NCBI GenBank assembly: GCA_019925105.1
Contig: JAHGAU010000011.1
Span: forward strand, 1,364,001-1,428,000
Origin: Niebla homalea
Lineage: Eukaryota; Ascomycota; Lecanoromycetes; Lecanorales; Ramalinaceae
DNA length: 64,000 nucleotides
Direction: 5' to 3'
Below the pieces are notes generated by a model. The model had not been told where the DNA came from and ran no database searches. It was given only the letters and a program-made list of their open reading frames with translations. Shown piece after piece: positions 10,911 through 23,179 of this stretch. How positions within the stretch are numbered: the stretch's first letter is position 1; each line of letters starts with the position of its first letter. Position numbers and translations under genes: made by a program.

Positions 10911-11174
10911 AATCGTGGGACCGTGGGTAAGGCACTTTAAGACGTAGCCTTTACCTGCTTAATAAGAGATGCGGATTATTCTTAACGAGGACACTGAACC
11001 CCGGGCCATACCCTTCCAAAGTCACTAAGCCCCTGGATTATGCCTGCGGGCCACTGAATCTAAATCCGGGTCCGGCCTAGGAGGTTCGGACCCACACCGG
11101 AGGTAATCTCCCTTAGGTAAGGAGCTCTCAACCCCCACTTACCTACCCAATCAGGTTCTAAAAGGACCTCCAGC

Positions 11175-11198
11175 CCGGGGGGGGTAACTCCCCCCCGG
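11175..11198 (+). other. G/C-run hairpin in the TRIM internal region
   Basis: CCGGGGGGGG, loop TAACT, CCCCCCCGG: a near-perfect 9-bp stem close to the 3' LTR. Possible terminator-like or packaging structure; function unknown. Confidence 0.6.
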
Positions 11199-11238
11199 AG
11201 GCGTGGTTTATAGTCTGTGGGCTCGGGGACGAGCCTAT

Positions 11239-11249
11239 AGGAGAGGGGA
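11239..11249 (+). promoter_or_regulatory. Polypurine tract of the TRIM-like element
   Basis: AGGAGAGGGGA, 11 purines ending 3 nt before the 3' LTR. This is the expected position for plus-strand priming by an LTR-retrotransposon reverse transcriptase. Confidence 0.7.
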
Positions 11250-11252
11250 TAC

Positions 11253-11430
11253 TGTTATGGCAGTACCTACCCTAAAGCAAGGGCTCCGGGGTAGGGCCTA
11301 CCCCTGGGGGTGATCCCCCGGGTAGACTACCTTCTCATATATGGTAATAGCGGCTTACCCCTAAGCGCTATTACCTACCCCGGATAGCTACTTTTGTCCA
11401 TGAGATGGCCGAGTGGTTATCACCCTGACA
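11253..11430 (+). repeat. TRIM-like element 3' LTR (178 bp)
   Basis: 175 of 178 positions match the 5' LTR. It is followed directly by the right TSD TAATC (11431-11435). Confidence 0.88.
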
Positions 11431-11439
11431 TAATCCGTT

Positions 11440-14400
11440 AAAATTAAAAAGCTCTATTATTTATTATTAACCTTTAAATTACGGTTCTTATTAAGTAAAA
11501 AGAAACTCCGGGCCTATTACCGTTTACTTTATAAGACGTTCCGTTTTATACGTATATTATTTAGGAAAGTTATAGTCTTAAAAAATAACGACCTAGAATA
11601 CTATCTATTATTATCGCCATTTAAGTTATCCTTATTTAAGAACTTAGTATTATTAATTATAATCTTATTACCCTTTAACGATAAAGATCTCTTTAATTTT
11701 TAAGTTAAATTATTATTATTATTATTATTATTACCATATCCGACCCTTTTAAGATTACCGGTACTTTTAATAAGGTTATTAAGCTTAAGGATAACCTTAA
11801 GTATATTATATAAGAATATAAGATAAGTAAGAAACTTAAGCTTACCCGGCTTAACTATTGGATTATAGATTTTAGTTTACGCCTTATTAAGACCGATACT
11901 CTTAAAGGTAATAAGCTTATAAAGGCTTAAGATACTTATAATTAAGGGTACTCTATAACTTATACTGTAATCCGTATAAGAATTAAGGGGATTAATTAAT
12001 ATATTATTAAGAATATTAAGAATATTAAAATAATATAAAATACCCTCTATACTTAATATTAATTTAAGGGCTTAAATTACTTCGCGTTAACCCTTAAGCG
12101 TTTGACCTTCCTTATCCTTAATTAATACTTAAATTTAAATAAATATTATAATAAATATTAAGATTTTTTTAATAAATTATAGAATTTCTAAGGTATAATT
12201 ATTATTAATAATAACGTATTTATTTAATAATTTTATAAAAGTTTTAACCCGGAATATAAAGTTTATATTAATTAATATAATAATAAATATAAGTTATTTT
12301 AAACGGTTAATAATAATATTAACATTTTAAAATACGTATTTACTTATATTATTAATTAATTTCTTTAATATAAAGCCTTAAATAAGATATCTACGTTTAA
12401 TACTTTAACCCTTACGGTTATTATTACCGATTTATGTTTCCGGGATAATATCCATTTTAATAATTTTATTCCGTTCCGTATTCCTCCGTAATTTAATATC
12501 CGTTAAAGTTATTACGTTAAGGTTTTATAAAAAAGACGTTTTTATATTGTTACCGGTTATCGTTTACCCTATAAATATAATAAATTAACCTATAATAATA
12601 ATAATAAACGCTGTAATAATAATAATAATAATAATACCAATATTAATAACGATTAAAAACGCTAATACCGCGGTAATGGTGCTGGTAATAATAATAAAAG
12701 TAATAATAAAAGTAATAATAAAAGTAATAATAAAAGTAATAATAAAAGTAATAATAAAAGTAATAATAAAAGTAATAATAAAAGTAATAATAAGCTTAAG
12801 GATAAAGAATATAAAGCCTTTTCGGGAATTAAAACCTTAATAAACCTGGCCTTTATATACGTTGCCGTTATTATACCGGCTTTACCGCCCGTTATTTACC
12901 GGGATTATTAAGTATATTTAATTATAAACGTATTTGCTTTTATTATTTATATCTTTAATACCGGTTATATAAATTATATCGTCGGTAATAGCTATATATT
13001 TATCCGTAAAGAACTTTTCCTTAAGCTTATTCTTATTAAAGGTTTTTCCGGGGAGAAGAATATTATTTATATTAAAATCATTAAAATCTTATATTAATTT
13101 AATAAGGGTATTTATAATTTAATTATTTATAACGTCCTTTTTATCCTTAATAATACCTTTAATTTTATTAACCTTAAATAATTATAATAAACCGGTTATC
13201 CTTTTAAATAAAATAACGATCCGGAAGATTTAAATATATTTATCGGCCGTAATAATATCTTTATAAAACTTTTACCGGTAATTTTTTATTTTCTTAAAAT
13301 CGATATTAAAGTTATTAATAATTTAATACTTATAGCCTTATATATTATTACCGTAAATTAAGAAGCCTTAAAATATTAATATAAAGTAATAAAATATATA
13401 AGGAAGTAAAATATTAAGTTTTTACCGGAAACGGTAATTAATATTAACTTTTTTAATCCACCGGATCTATTAAGGGACTATAAATACGTTATTTATACGG
13501 AGATATAAATAAAGCTTAAATCGAGTAAGGATTATATTGAACTTAATACCTATTAAAACGAGCTTATTTATTCTGATTTAATTAACTTTATTAATAATAT
13601 AAAAGCCGATTATAAGTGGATTATTATTTTTATTAAAAACGTTATTAAAGTCCTTATATAAAATGGTTCTTAAGGTTTTTAAAGTTATATAAAAAGATTT
13701 ATTATTTAAATTATTTTATCCGTTACTTATATATTAACGATAATAATATATATAGCGGTTTCTAATTTAATAATTAATAATATATTAAAGGTATTTAATA
13801 AAAGTTTATAATACCTTATAACCCTTAATAAAACGGTATTTCTAAATAAATAAGTTAAATCCTTATTACCCGGGCTTATATAATACTATTAAATAGTAAT
13901 TTATTATATATTTTTATTATTAAACTTATTATTATAATAACCTTTATATATAATATAATACTTATAAATATTTATAATATATTAAATTAGGCTATAAATC
14001 TTAAAAAACCTAATTAATCTTTTATTAAAAGGGTTAAATAACGCGGTATATATTAAGAGTATAAGCTTCCCGGTATAAATTAAATAAAATTCTAAATTAA
14101 GGCTATTAAAGGACGCTTTATTAACTTTAAGGGTTATTACGTTTATAAAATATTTATACCGAATAATTGGGTTTAACGTTATAATTACGTTAAGTAATTA
14201 AAAAATAAAACCGTTTAGTTTAAATATAAGGCCGATAATCTTTTACCGGTTTATTACTTAGTACCGAAATAAAGGGAGATAGTTATTATGGATTTCCAGT
14301 TATCGTTAAAACGGATACGTTTCGGTAATAATAAAAATATAGATAACGAGCCGGTTACTATTATTATATAAGGTTTTTATATTATAGACGTTATAAATAA

Positions 14401-15892
14401 AACCGATAATATTATTATTAAGGATATAATTAAACTTATATTTAATAAGTAACTTAAGCCCCGTATAATTTTAAAACTTATAATTATTAAGGAAAATATT
14501 AATAAAAATAACTTATTTATTTTATCCTTATTTATTTTTAATAATAATATTATAAAGGAATCTTTAAATATATATACCTTTATAAACTTAAACTTAAGTT
14601 TATTTAATCCCTATAATTTTATCCTATATTATTATCCGTTTTTAAGAGAATTTATTAAATTTTTTAATTTATTTACTTAAGCTTATATAGTTAAAATATA
14701 ACCTTTAAGTTATTAACGTTACCGGGACTTTAATTATTAAGCCGTTAATTCTTAATTAACGTTTATATATTTTATAATTATAATTCTTACGGATTATACG
14801 GAGCTTATAACTTATATATAAGTTATAAAGGATATATACCGTAAAATAAAATAAAAGCTTATTATAAAAAATAAAGTTAAGTCCTTAAAAAAGAATAAAA
14901 TTTAAGTTTTAATAGATTTACCTCCCGGTATTAACGTGTTAAATAATAAGTAAGTTTATAAGTATAAACGTGGATTAAACGGTAGTATTATTAAATATGT
15001 TTTAATAAGTAATCCGTGGCTTTTAATAAAAGGAAGGCTTAAACTTCTTTAATACTTTTATAACGGTTATTAAGCCTATAAGCTATAAAACCCTTTTTAT
15101 TATAACGTTTATATATAACTTAGAGATTAAATAAATAAACATTAAAATAATATTCTTTTATAAAGATATCTTTAAAAAGATTTATATTTATTAATTAACG
15201 GGCTTTAATAATAATTTAGGACGTATTTACTTATTAAATAAAGCTTTTTATAAGCTTAAATAATTACCCTGGATTTAATATTAATACCTTTTTATATTCC
15301 TTAAGAAATTTAACTACCGTTAAATCGATAAAGACTATAACGTATTCTTAAACCCGGATATTAATATTATTATTACCGTATATATCAATAATATTTTAAT
15401 AGTAAGAATTAATAAACGGGTTATTATTAACTTAAAGGCTTAATTAAATAAAAAGTTTAAAATATCCGATTTAAACTTATATAATTAATACTTAAGCATA
15501 AGTATTACCCGTGATCGATAAAATTAAACCTTAATTCTCAATTAAGAGAGCTACGTTAAATAAGTCCTTATTTAATTTAATATATATAATAATCCTCTTT
15601 TTAAAGATAACGGTATAATTATTTTTATGGACGTAAATACCCGTTTTAAACCGGTTATTAAAGAATATATTGCCCCGAAGCAATTTTAACTTAAATATTA
15701 ATCCGTTATCGGCTTACTTATATATATTATAATAAGTATTAAGCTTAATATAACCTATACGGTATCGGTAATATTACGTTACGTATTTAACCTTAATAAA
15801 AGGTATTAAATAACCGTTAAAAAGATCTTCTGTTACCTCCGTAATATAGCCTCTTTAAAGCTCGTTTTTCGAGGCCCTTTAAAGCCCCTTAA
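11440..15892 (+). pseudogene. Copia B1 gag-pol relic
   Basis: RIP-degraded polyprotein. A gag region with an ATT repeat (11709-11732) is followed by an Asn/Lys-rich nucleocapsid-like stretch (12600-12800). Integrase is only faintly readable in the 13-14 kb part. RT is clear: 'LPPGINVL.NK.VYKYKRG' (about 14920-14985), 'YKLK', and YVDD as YINN at 15381-15392 in 'ITVYINNILIV'. The relic is cut at 15892 by B2; its RNase H continues at 28292. Many stops; not functional. Confidence 0.8.
12689..12784 (+). repeat. 12-bp minisatellite, 8 units
   Basis: TAATAATAAAAG repeated eight times, in phase with codons (Asn-Asn-Lys-Ser, probably Asn-Asn-Lys-Gly before RIP). B2 and B3 have only about two related units near 18110 and 24140, so the array expanded in B1. 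Confidence 0.85.
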
Positions 15893-16030
15893 TGTCAGAA
15901 GTGCAGAAGGCAAAGACCTCGGCTATTACCAAAAGGGGGCTAGCCTACTTCCTGGACTTCTCATAGATAGGTATCGCTCAGCACCTTACATAGTGCTTAA
16001 TTAAGCAAGTTACACCCTATTATTTCAATA
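15893..16030 (+). repeat. Copia B2 5' LTR (138 bp)
   Basis: TGTCAGAAG...TTTCAATA, followed by the PBS GGTTATAAGCCCGG at 16031-16044. Confidence 0.9.
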
Positions 16031-16044
16031 GGTTATAAGCCCGG
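16031..16044 (+). promoter_or_regulatory. Primer-binding site of B2
   Basis: GGTTATAAGCCCGG, half initiator-tRNA-Met type, abutting the LTR. Confidence 0.7.
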
Positions 16045-16799
16045 CTTATATACTTACCACTACGTTCATTAATTTAGCAAACCTTAGCTACACTATATAG
16101 CTTAAACACTTTAAGAGCCGTCGCTTTACCATCGTAAGTATTATAATGACTTTTATAATCACTATAATTGCGTAATTACCCAGTAGTCTTATCGATTTAA
16201 TCTTTAATTACCCGAAAAATAAGGAGGCTAAGATAAAAATAAGAAAACTGGGACGCTCCCAGTTTAAACCACCATTTATACGTAGAATTATAAGGTATAA
16301 TAACCCTATATACCGATTTACGCGTACGTTATAAGGGTATAATAGCATTTATAAGGCCGTTAGATCGGCGGATCTTTAATAAACGCATTAATACCCCTAA
16401 AGAATAAAGGGAAACGTTTATTTATTATTAAGGTAATTAAAGTGGCTTATAAAGTTTATTATTACGTATATTTAGCCTTTTAATTAAGTTAATTACTTAA
16501 TTTAAGCTATTATTATTTTAACCTTATATTAAAGTTTACCTTAATTATTATATTAAAGTTTAAGTATAAAAAGAAATAAAATACCTATTTTTAAAACTTT
16601 TTCTTTTTATTAAAATTATTAAGGCTTAGATTAATTATAGTTTTATTTCTAGGGGCTCTTTATTAAAATTATTAAGAATATATTAATTATTTTAATTTAT
16701 ACGTTTTATTACTTTAATTAATAATTAAATTATTTATCCTTAAATAACGTTCTTTTATTTAACGTATTATATATACCTTATATAAGCTTTATGTCTTAA

Positions 16800-17101
16800 A
16801 CGGTCCGTTAAGATTAAGAAGCTTTATTATTTATTAGTCCTTAAAATACGGTTCTCGTTAAATAAAAAGAAATTCTGGGCTTATTACCGTTTACTTTATA
16901 GGACGTTTTAATTTACGTATACCTTATTTAAAAAAACTATAGTCTTTAAAAATAATAATCCAAAGTATTATTTATTATTATTATTATTTAAATTATCCCT
17001 ATTTAAGGGCTTAATATTATTAATTATAATTCCGTCACCTTTTAACGATATAGATTTCTTTAACCTTTAGGTTAAATTATTATTATTATTATTACTATTA
17101 C

Positions 17102-17148
<47 letters not shown>

Positions 17149-20100
17149 CCGATCCCTTTAAGATTACTAATACCTTTAATAAGGTTATTAAGCTTAAGGA
17201 TAACCTTAAATATATTATATAAGAATATAAAATAAGTAAAAAGCTTAAACTTATTTAACTTAATTATTAGATTATAGATTCCAGCTTACGCTTTATTAAG
17301 ACCGAAATTCTTAAGGATAATAAGCTTATAAAAGCCTAAAATACCTATAATTAAGGGTACTTTATAACTTATATTGTAATCCGTATAAGGACTAAAAGGA
17401 CCAATTAATACGCTATTAAAAATATTAAGAATACTAAAGTAATATAAAATACCCTCCGTATTCGGTATTAGCTTAAAGGCTTAAATTATTTTACGTTAAC
17501 CCTTAAGTATTTTACTTCTTTTACTTTTAATTAATATTTAGATCCAAATAAGTATTATAATAAATATTAAGATTTTTTTAATAAATTATAGAATTTCTAG
17601 GGTATAGTTATTATTAATAATAACGTATTTATTTAATAATTTTATAAAGGTTTCGGCCCGGAATATAAAGCTTGTATTAATTAATATAATAATAAATATA
17701 AGCCGTTTTAAACGGTCGATAATAATATTAATATTTTAAAATATATATTTATTTATATTATTAATCGGTTTCTTTAATATAAAGTTTTAAATAAAACGTT
17801 TACGTTTAATATCCTGACCTTTATAATTATTATTACCAATCTATATTTCCGGGACGATATCCGCCTTAATAACTTTATTCCGTTCTGCATTCCTCCGTAA
17901 TTTAATATCCATTAAGGTTATTACGTTAAGGTCCTATAAAAGAAACGTTTTTATATTATTATCGGTTATCGCTTATTTTATAAGTATAATAAATCGACCT
18001 ATAATAATAATAATAAGCGTTATAGTAATAATAATAATATTAATATTAATACCGGTAATAATTAAAAACGCTAACGCCGCGGTAATAACGGTAATAGCGG
18101 TAATAAAGGTAATAATAAAGGTAATAATAAGTTTAAGGATAAGGAATATAAAGCTTTTTTAAAGGTTAAGGCCTTAATAAATTTAATTTTTATATACGTT
18201 ACCGTTATTATACCGGTTTTACCGCCCGTTATTTACCGGGATTATTAAGTATATTTAATTATAAACGTATTTACTTTTATTATTTATATCTTTAATATTA
18301 ATTATATAAATTATATTATTAATAATAACCATATATTTATCCGTAAGGAGCTTTTTTTTTAAGTTTATTCTTATTAAAGGCTTTTCCGGGGGAGGAATAC
18401 TATTTATATTAAAGTTATTAAAATCTTATATTAATTTAATAAAAACGTTTATAATTTAATTATTTATAACGTCCTTTTTATCCTTAATAATATTTTTAAT
18501 CTTATTAACCCCGGATAACTATAATAAACCGGTTTTTTTTAAGTAAAATAACGACCCGGAGGATTTAAATATATTTATCGGCCGTAATAATATCTTTATA
18601 AAATTCTTACTAACGGCCCTTTATCTCCTTAAAATTAATATTAAAGTTGTTAATAATTTAATACCCATAACCCTATATATTATTATTATAAATTAAAAAG
18701 CTTTAAAATATTAATATAAAGTAATAAAATATATAGGGGAGTAAAATATTAAGCTTTTATCGGAAACGATAACCAGTATCGACCTCTTTAATTTACCGGA
18801 TTTATTAAGGGACTATAAGTACATTATTTATATAGAGATATAAATAAAGTTTAAGTTAAATAAGGATTATATTAAGCCTGGTACTTATTAAAATAAGCTT
18901 ATTTATTCCGATTTAATCGGTTTTATTAATAATATAAAAGCTGATTATAAATAAGTTATTATTTTCATTAAAAACGTTATTAAAATCATTTATATAACTT
19001 TATTACCAGATTCTTTATATAAAACGGTTCTTAAGGCCTTTTAAGGCTATATAAAAAAGATTAATTATTTAAACCGCTTTATCCGCCGTTTATATATTAA
19101 CAATAATAATATATATAACGGCTTTTAATTTAATAATTAATAATACGTTAAAAATATTTAATAAAAGTTTATAGTACTTTATAACCCTTAATAAAATAAT
19201 ATTTCTAAATAAATAAATTAAACTTTTATTACCCGCGTTTATATAATATTATTTAATAATAGTTTACTACGTATTCTTATTATTAAACTTATTATTATAA
19301 TAACCTTTATATATAATATAATACCTATAAGTACTTATAATATATTAAATTAAATTATAGATCTCGGAAAATTTAATTAAATTTTTATTAAGAAGGTTAA
19401 ACGACGTAATATATATTAAGAATATAAGCTTCCCGGTATAAATTGGATAAAATTCCAAATTAAAACCGTTAAAGGACACCTTATTAACTTTAAGGGTTAT
19501 TATATTTATAAAATATTTATATTAAATAATTGGGTTTAATATTATAATTACGTTAAATAATTAAAAAATAAGGCCGTTTAACTTAAATATAAGGCCGATA
19601 ACCTTTTACCAGTTTATTATTTAATACCGAAATAAAAGGAAATAATTACTGTAGATTTCTAGTTATCGTTAAAACGGATACGTTTCGGTAATAATGAAAA
19701 TATAGATAATAAGCCGGTTATTATTATTATTTAAGGTTTTTATATTATAAACGTTACGGATAAAACCGATAATATTATTATTAAGGATATAGTTAAATTT
19801 ATATTTAATAAGTAATTTAAACTTTATATAACTTTAAAATTTATAATTATTAAGGAAAATATTAATAAAAATAATTTATTTATTTTATCCTTATTTACCC
19901 TTAATAATAATATTATAAAGGAATCTTTAAGTATATATATCCTTATAAACTTAAACTTAAGCTTATTTAATCCCTATAATTCTATCTTATATTATTATTT
20001 ATCTTTAAGAGAACTTATTGAATCTTTAAATTTATTTACTTAAGTTTACGTAATTAAAATATAACCTTTAAATTATTAACGTTATTAAGACTTTAATTAT

Positions 20101-21960
20101 TAAGCTACCGGTTTTTAATTAATATTTATATATTTTATAATTATAATTCTTACGGATTATATAGAGCTTATAACTTATATATAAATTATAAAAAATATAT
20201 ACCGTAAAATAAAATAAAAGCTTATTATAAAAAATAAAGTTAAGTCCTTAGAAAAAAATAAAATTTAAATCTTAATAAATTTATCTTCTGGTATTAACGT
20301 ACTGGATAATAAGTAAATTTATAAGTATAAACGTAGATTAAACGGTAATATTATTAAGTATAAAACCAGATAAATAATCTATAACTTTTAATAAAAGGAA
20401 AACTTAAACTTTTTCGATACTTTTATAATAGTTATTAAGCCTATAAGCTATAAGGTCCTCTTTATTATAGTAATTATATATAACCTGGAGATTAAGTAAA
20501 TAAATATTAAAATAATATTTTTTTATAAAGATATCCTTAAAAAAATTTATATTTATTAATTAACGGGTTTTAATAATAATTTAAAACGTATTTACTTATT
20601 AAATAAAGCTCTTTATAAGCTTAAATAATTATTCCGGATTTAATATTAATATTTTTTTATATTTTTTAAGAAACTTAATTATTATTATATTAAAAAAAAT
20701 TATAACGTATTCTTAAACCCGAATATTAATATTATTATTACCGTATATATTAATAATATCTTAATAATAAAAGTTAATAAACGGATTATTATTAACTTAA
20801 AAACTTAATTAAATAAAAAGTTTAAGATATCCGATCTGGGCTTATATAATTAATATTTAAGTATAAGTATTACCCATAATTAATAAAATTGAACCTTAAT
20901 TTTCAGTTAAGAAAGTTATATTAAATAAGTCTTTATTTAATTCAATATATATAACGATCCTTTTTTTAAGGGCAATAATATAATTATCCTTATAAACGTA
21001 AATACCCGTCTTAAGTTAATTAATAAGGAGTATACCGCCCTAAAATAATCTTAACTTAAATATTAATCCGTTATCGGTTTATTTATATATATTATAATAA
21101 ATATTAAGTTTAATATAATTTATACGGTATTAATAATATTACGTTATACGTTTAACTTTAATAAAGGATATTAAATAGCCGTTAAGAAAATCTTCCGCTA
21201 TTTTCGCGGTATAGCCTCCTTAAAGCTCGTCTTTTAAGGCCCTTTAAAGCCCCTTAATGGTTATACGGACTTAAATTACGCCGGCGATTTATAAATATAC
21301 CAGTTTACCTCCGGATATACTTTTAACCTGGGAAATATAACTATTAACTGGTCCTTAAAACGTTAATTGATTATAGCCCTATTTACCTATAAGGCCGAGT
21401 ATATAGGATAATATAACGTTATTAAAGAAGCGATTTAACTTAAATAATTATTAATTTAACTTATTAAAATTACTTTAAATCCAATAATATTATTAACCCT
21501 TAAGGATAAGGATATTATATAGAATTACGCTCTTTTTACCTAGTTTAAATTTAATATTAAGGCTTTTACCCTTATTATAATAATTTTTTATAATAATTAA
21601 GGAGCAATTATATTAATAAAAGACCTTATAAATTACTTAAAGATAAAGTATATATATATTAAGTATTACTTTCTTCGGGAGTATATAATTAATAAATAGG
21701 TAAAGCTTATATATTATTTTACCGGGGATATAATAGTTAACGGCCTTATAAAGTTATTATTAAAGGATAACTTTCTTAAATTTAAAAATTATTTAAAATT
21801 AGAATAATCGGTACTATATTTTTATTAATATTTTAAGATAAATAAATATACCCCTTACTATTAAAGTTAAGGTGGATATACCTTTTACTACGGTAATATA
21901 GTTCCAGTAAAAGCTTTTACTCTTTACTTAATAAGTGGTACGGTATTATGGTATTATAAA
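16800..21960 (+). pseudogene. Copia B2 gag-pol relic
   Basis: Collinear with B1. ATT repeat at about 17075-17147, RT catalytic motif YINN at 20746-20757, and RNase H relic near 21340-21430 reading 'W.LKR.LIIALFTYKAEYIG', the Copia S-K-(R/K)-Q...ALST-x-EAEY block. Here it is uninterrupted from RT to RNase H. Stops throughout from RIP. Confidence 0.82.
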
Positions 21961-21971
21961 GCTATTAATTA

Positions 21972-22109
21972 TGTCAGAAGTGCAGAAGGCAAAGACCTCG
22001 GCTATTACCAAAAGGGGACTAGCCTACTTTCTGGACTTCTCATAGATAGGTATCGCTTAGCACCTTATATAGTACTTAACCAAGCAAGTTATACCCTATT
22101 ATTTCAATA
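21972..22109 (+). repeat. Copia B3 5' LTR (138 bp)
   Basis: TGTCAGAAGTGCAGAAGG...TTTCAATA, followed by the PBS. Confidence 0.9.
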
Positions 22110-22123
22110 GGTTATAAGCCTGG
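22110..22123 (+). promoter_or_regulatory. Primer-binding site of B3
   Basis: GGTTATAAGCCTGG: the same half-tRNA site with one further C-to-T change. Confidence 0.65.
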
Positions 22124-22799
22124 CTTATATGCTTATTATTACGTTTAATAATTAATAAGCCTTAATAATAATAGCTTAAATATTTTAAGAGCCGTATTAT
22201 CGTTCCGTTAATATCGTAATGGCTTTTATTATTACTATAACTGCTATAGTTACTTAATAGTCCTATCGATTTAAGCCTTAGTTACCCGAAAATAAGGAAA
22301 TTAAGACAGAAAATAAGAAGGCTGGGACGCTACCTAGCCTGAAATTATCATCTATACGTAGACCGTAAGGTATAGTAGCTTTATATACCGATCTACGTGT
22401 ACGCTATAAGGGTATAAAAGTACCTATAAGGCCGTTAAATCGGCGGATCCTTAATATACGCGTTAATACCCTTAAAGAACAGGGGAAAACGTTTATTTAC
22501 TATTAAGGCGATTAAAGCGGCTTATAAAGCCTATTATCGCGTATACTTAATTTTTTAATTAAGTTAATTACTTAATTTAAGTTATTATTATTCTAGCTTT
22601 ATATTAAAGTTTATTTTAGTTATTATATTAAAGTTTAAGTATAAAAAGAAGTAAAATACTTATTTTTAAGGCTTTTTCCTTTTTATTAAAATTATTAAGA
22701 ATATATCGATTATCTTAATTTATACGTTTTATTACTTTAGCCCGCAATTAAACTATTTATCCTTAAATAATGTTCTTTTACCCGGCGTATTATATATAC

Positions 22800-23099
22800 T
22801 TTATAAGCTTTACGCCTTAAACGGTCCGTTAAGATTAAAAAGCTTTATTACTTATTATTAACCTTTAAATTACGGTTCTTATTAAGTAAGAAGAAACTCC
22901 GGGTCCGTTACCGTTTATTTCATAAAACGTTCCGTTTTATACGTATATTATTCAGGAAAATTATAGTCTTAAAGGATAACGACTTAAAGTATTATTTATT
23001 ATTATCGCTATTTAAGTTATCCCTATTTAAGGGCTTAATATTATTAGTTATAATCCCGTCGCCCCTTAACGACGAAGATCTCTTTAATCTTTAAGCTAA

Positions 23100-23179
<80 letters not shown>

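Larger units (their letters stand above)
10413..11430 (+). mobile_element. TRIM-like non-autonomous LTR retrotransposon, RIP-free
   Basis: A 1018-bp GC-rich element in a region that is otherwise mostly A+T. It has two 178-bp direct repeats with TGTTATGG...CCCTGACA ends, which differ at 3 positions. A perfect 5-bp TSD TAATC lies at 10408-10412 and 11431-11435. A purine tract lies 3 nt before the 3' repeat. The paralogous uninterrupted site in B2 and B3 (near 16800 and 22820) confirms an insertion. The internal 662 bp contain a tRNA-like 3' half, a 31-bp tandem repeat and hairpins, but no credible ORF. Size, LTRs and absence of gag-pol fit a terminal-repeat retrotransposon in miniature (TRIM). 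Which autonomous partner mobilises it is unknown: it does not carry the PBS of its Copia neighbours. Confidence 0.85.

Noticed and set aside
10658..10930. Overlapping open frames on both strands (84 codons minus, 63 codons plus) inside the TRIM-like element
   Set aside because: They coincide with the 31-bp tandem repeat and GC-rich sequence, which produces stop-free frames by chance. No similarity or domain is recognisable, and the frames overlap on opposite strands.
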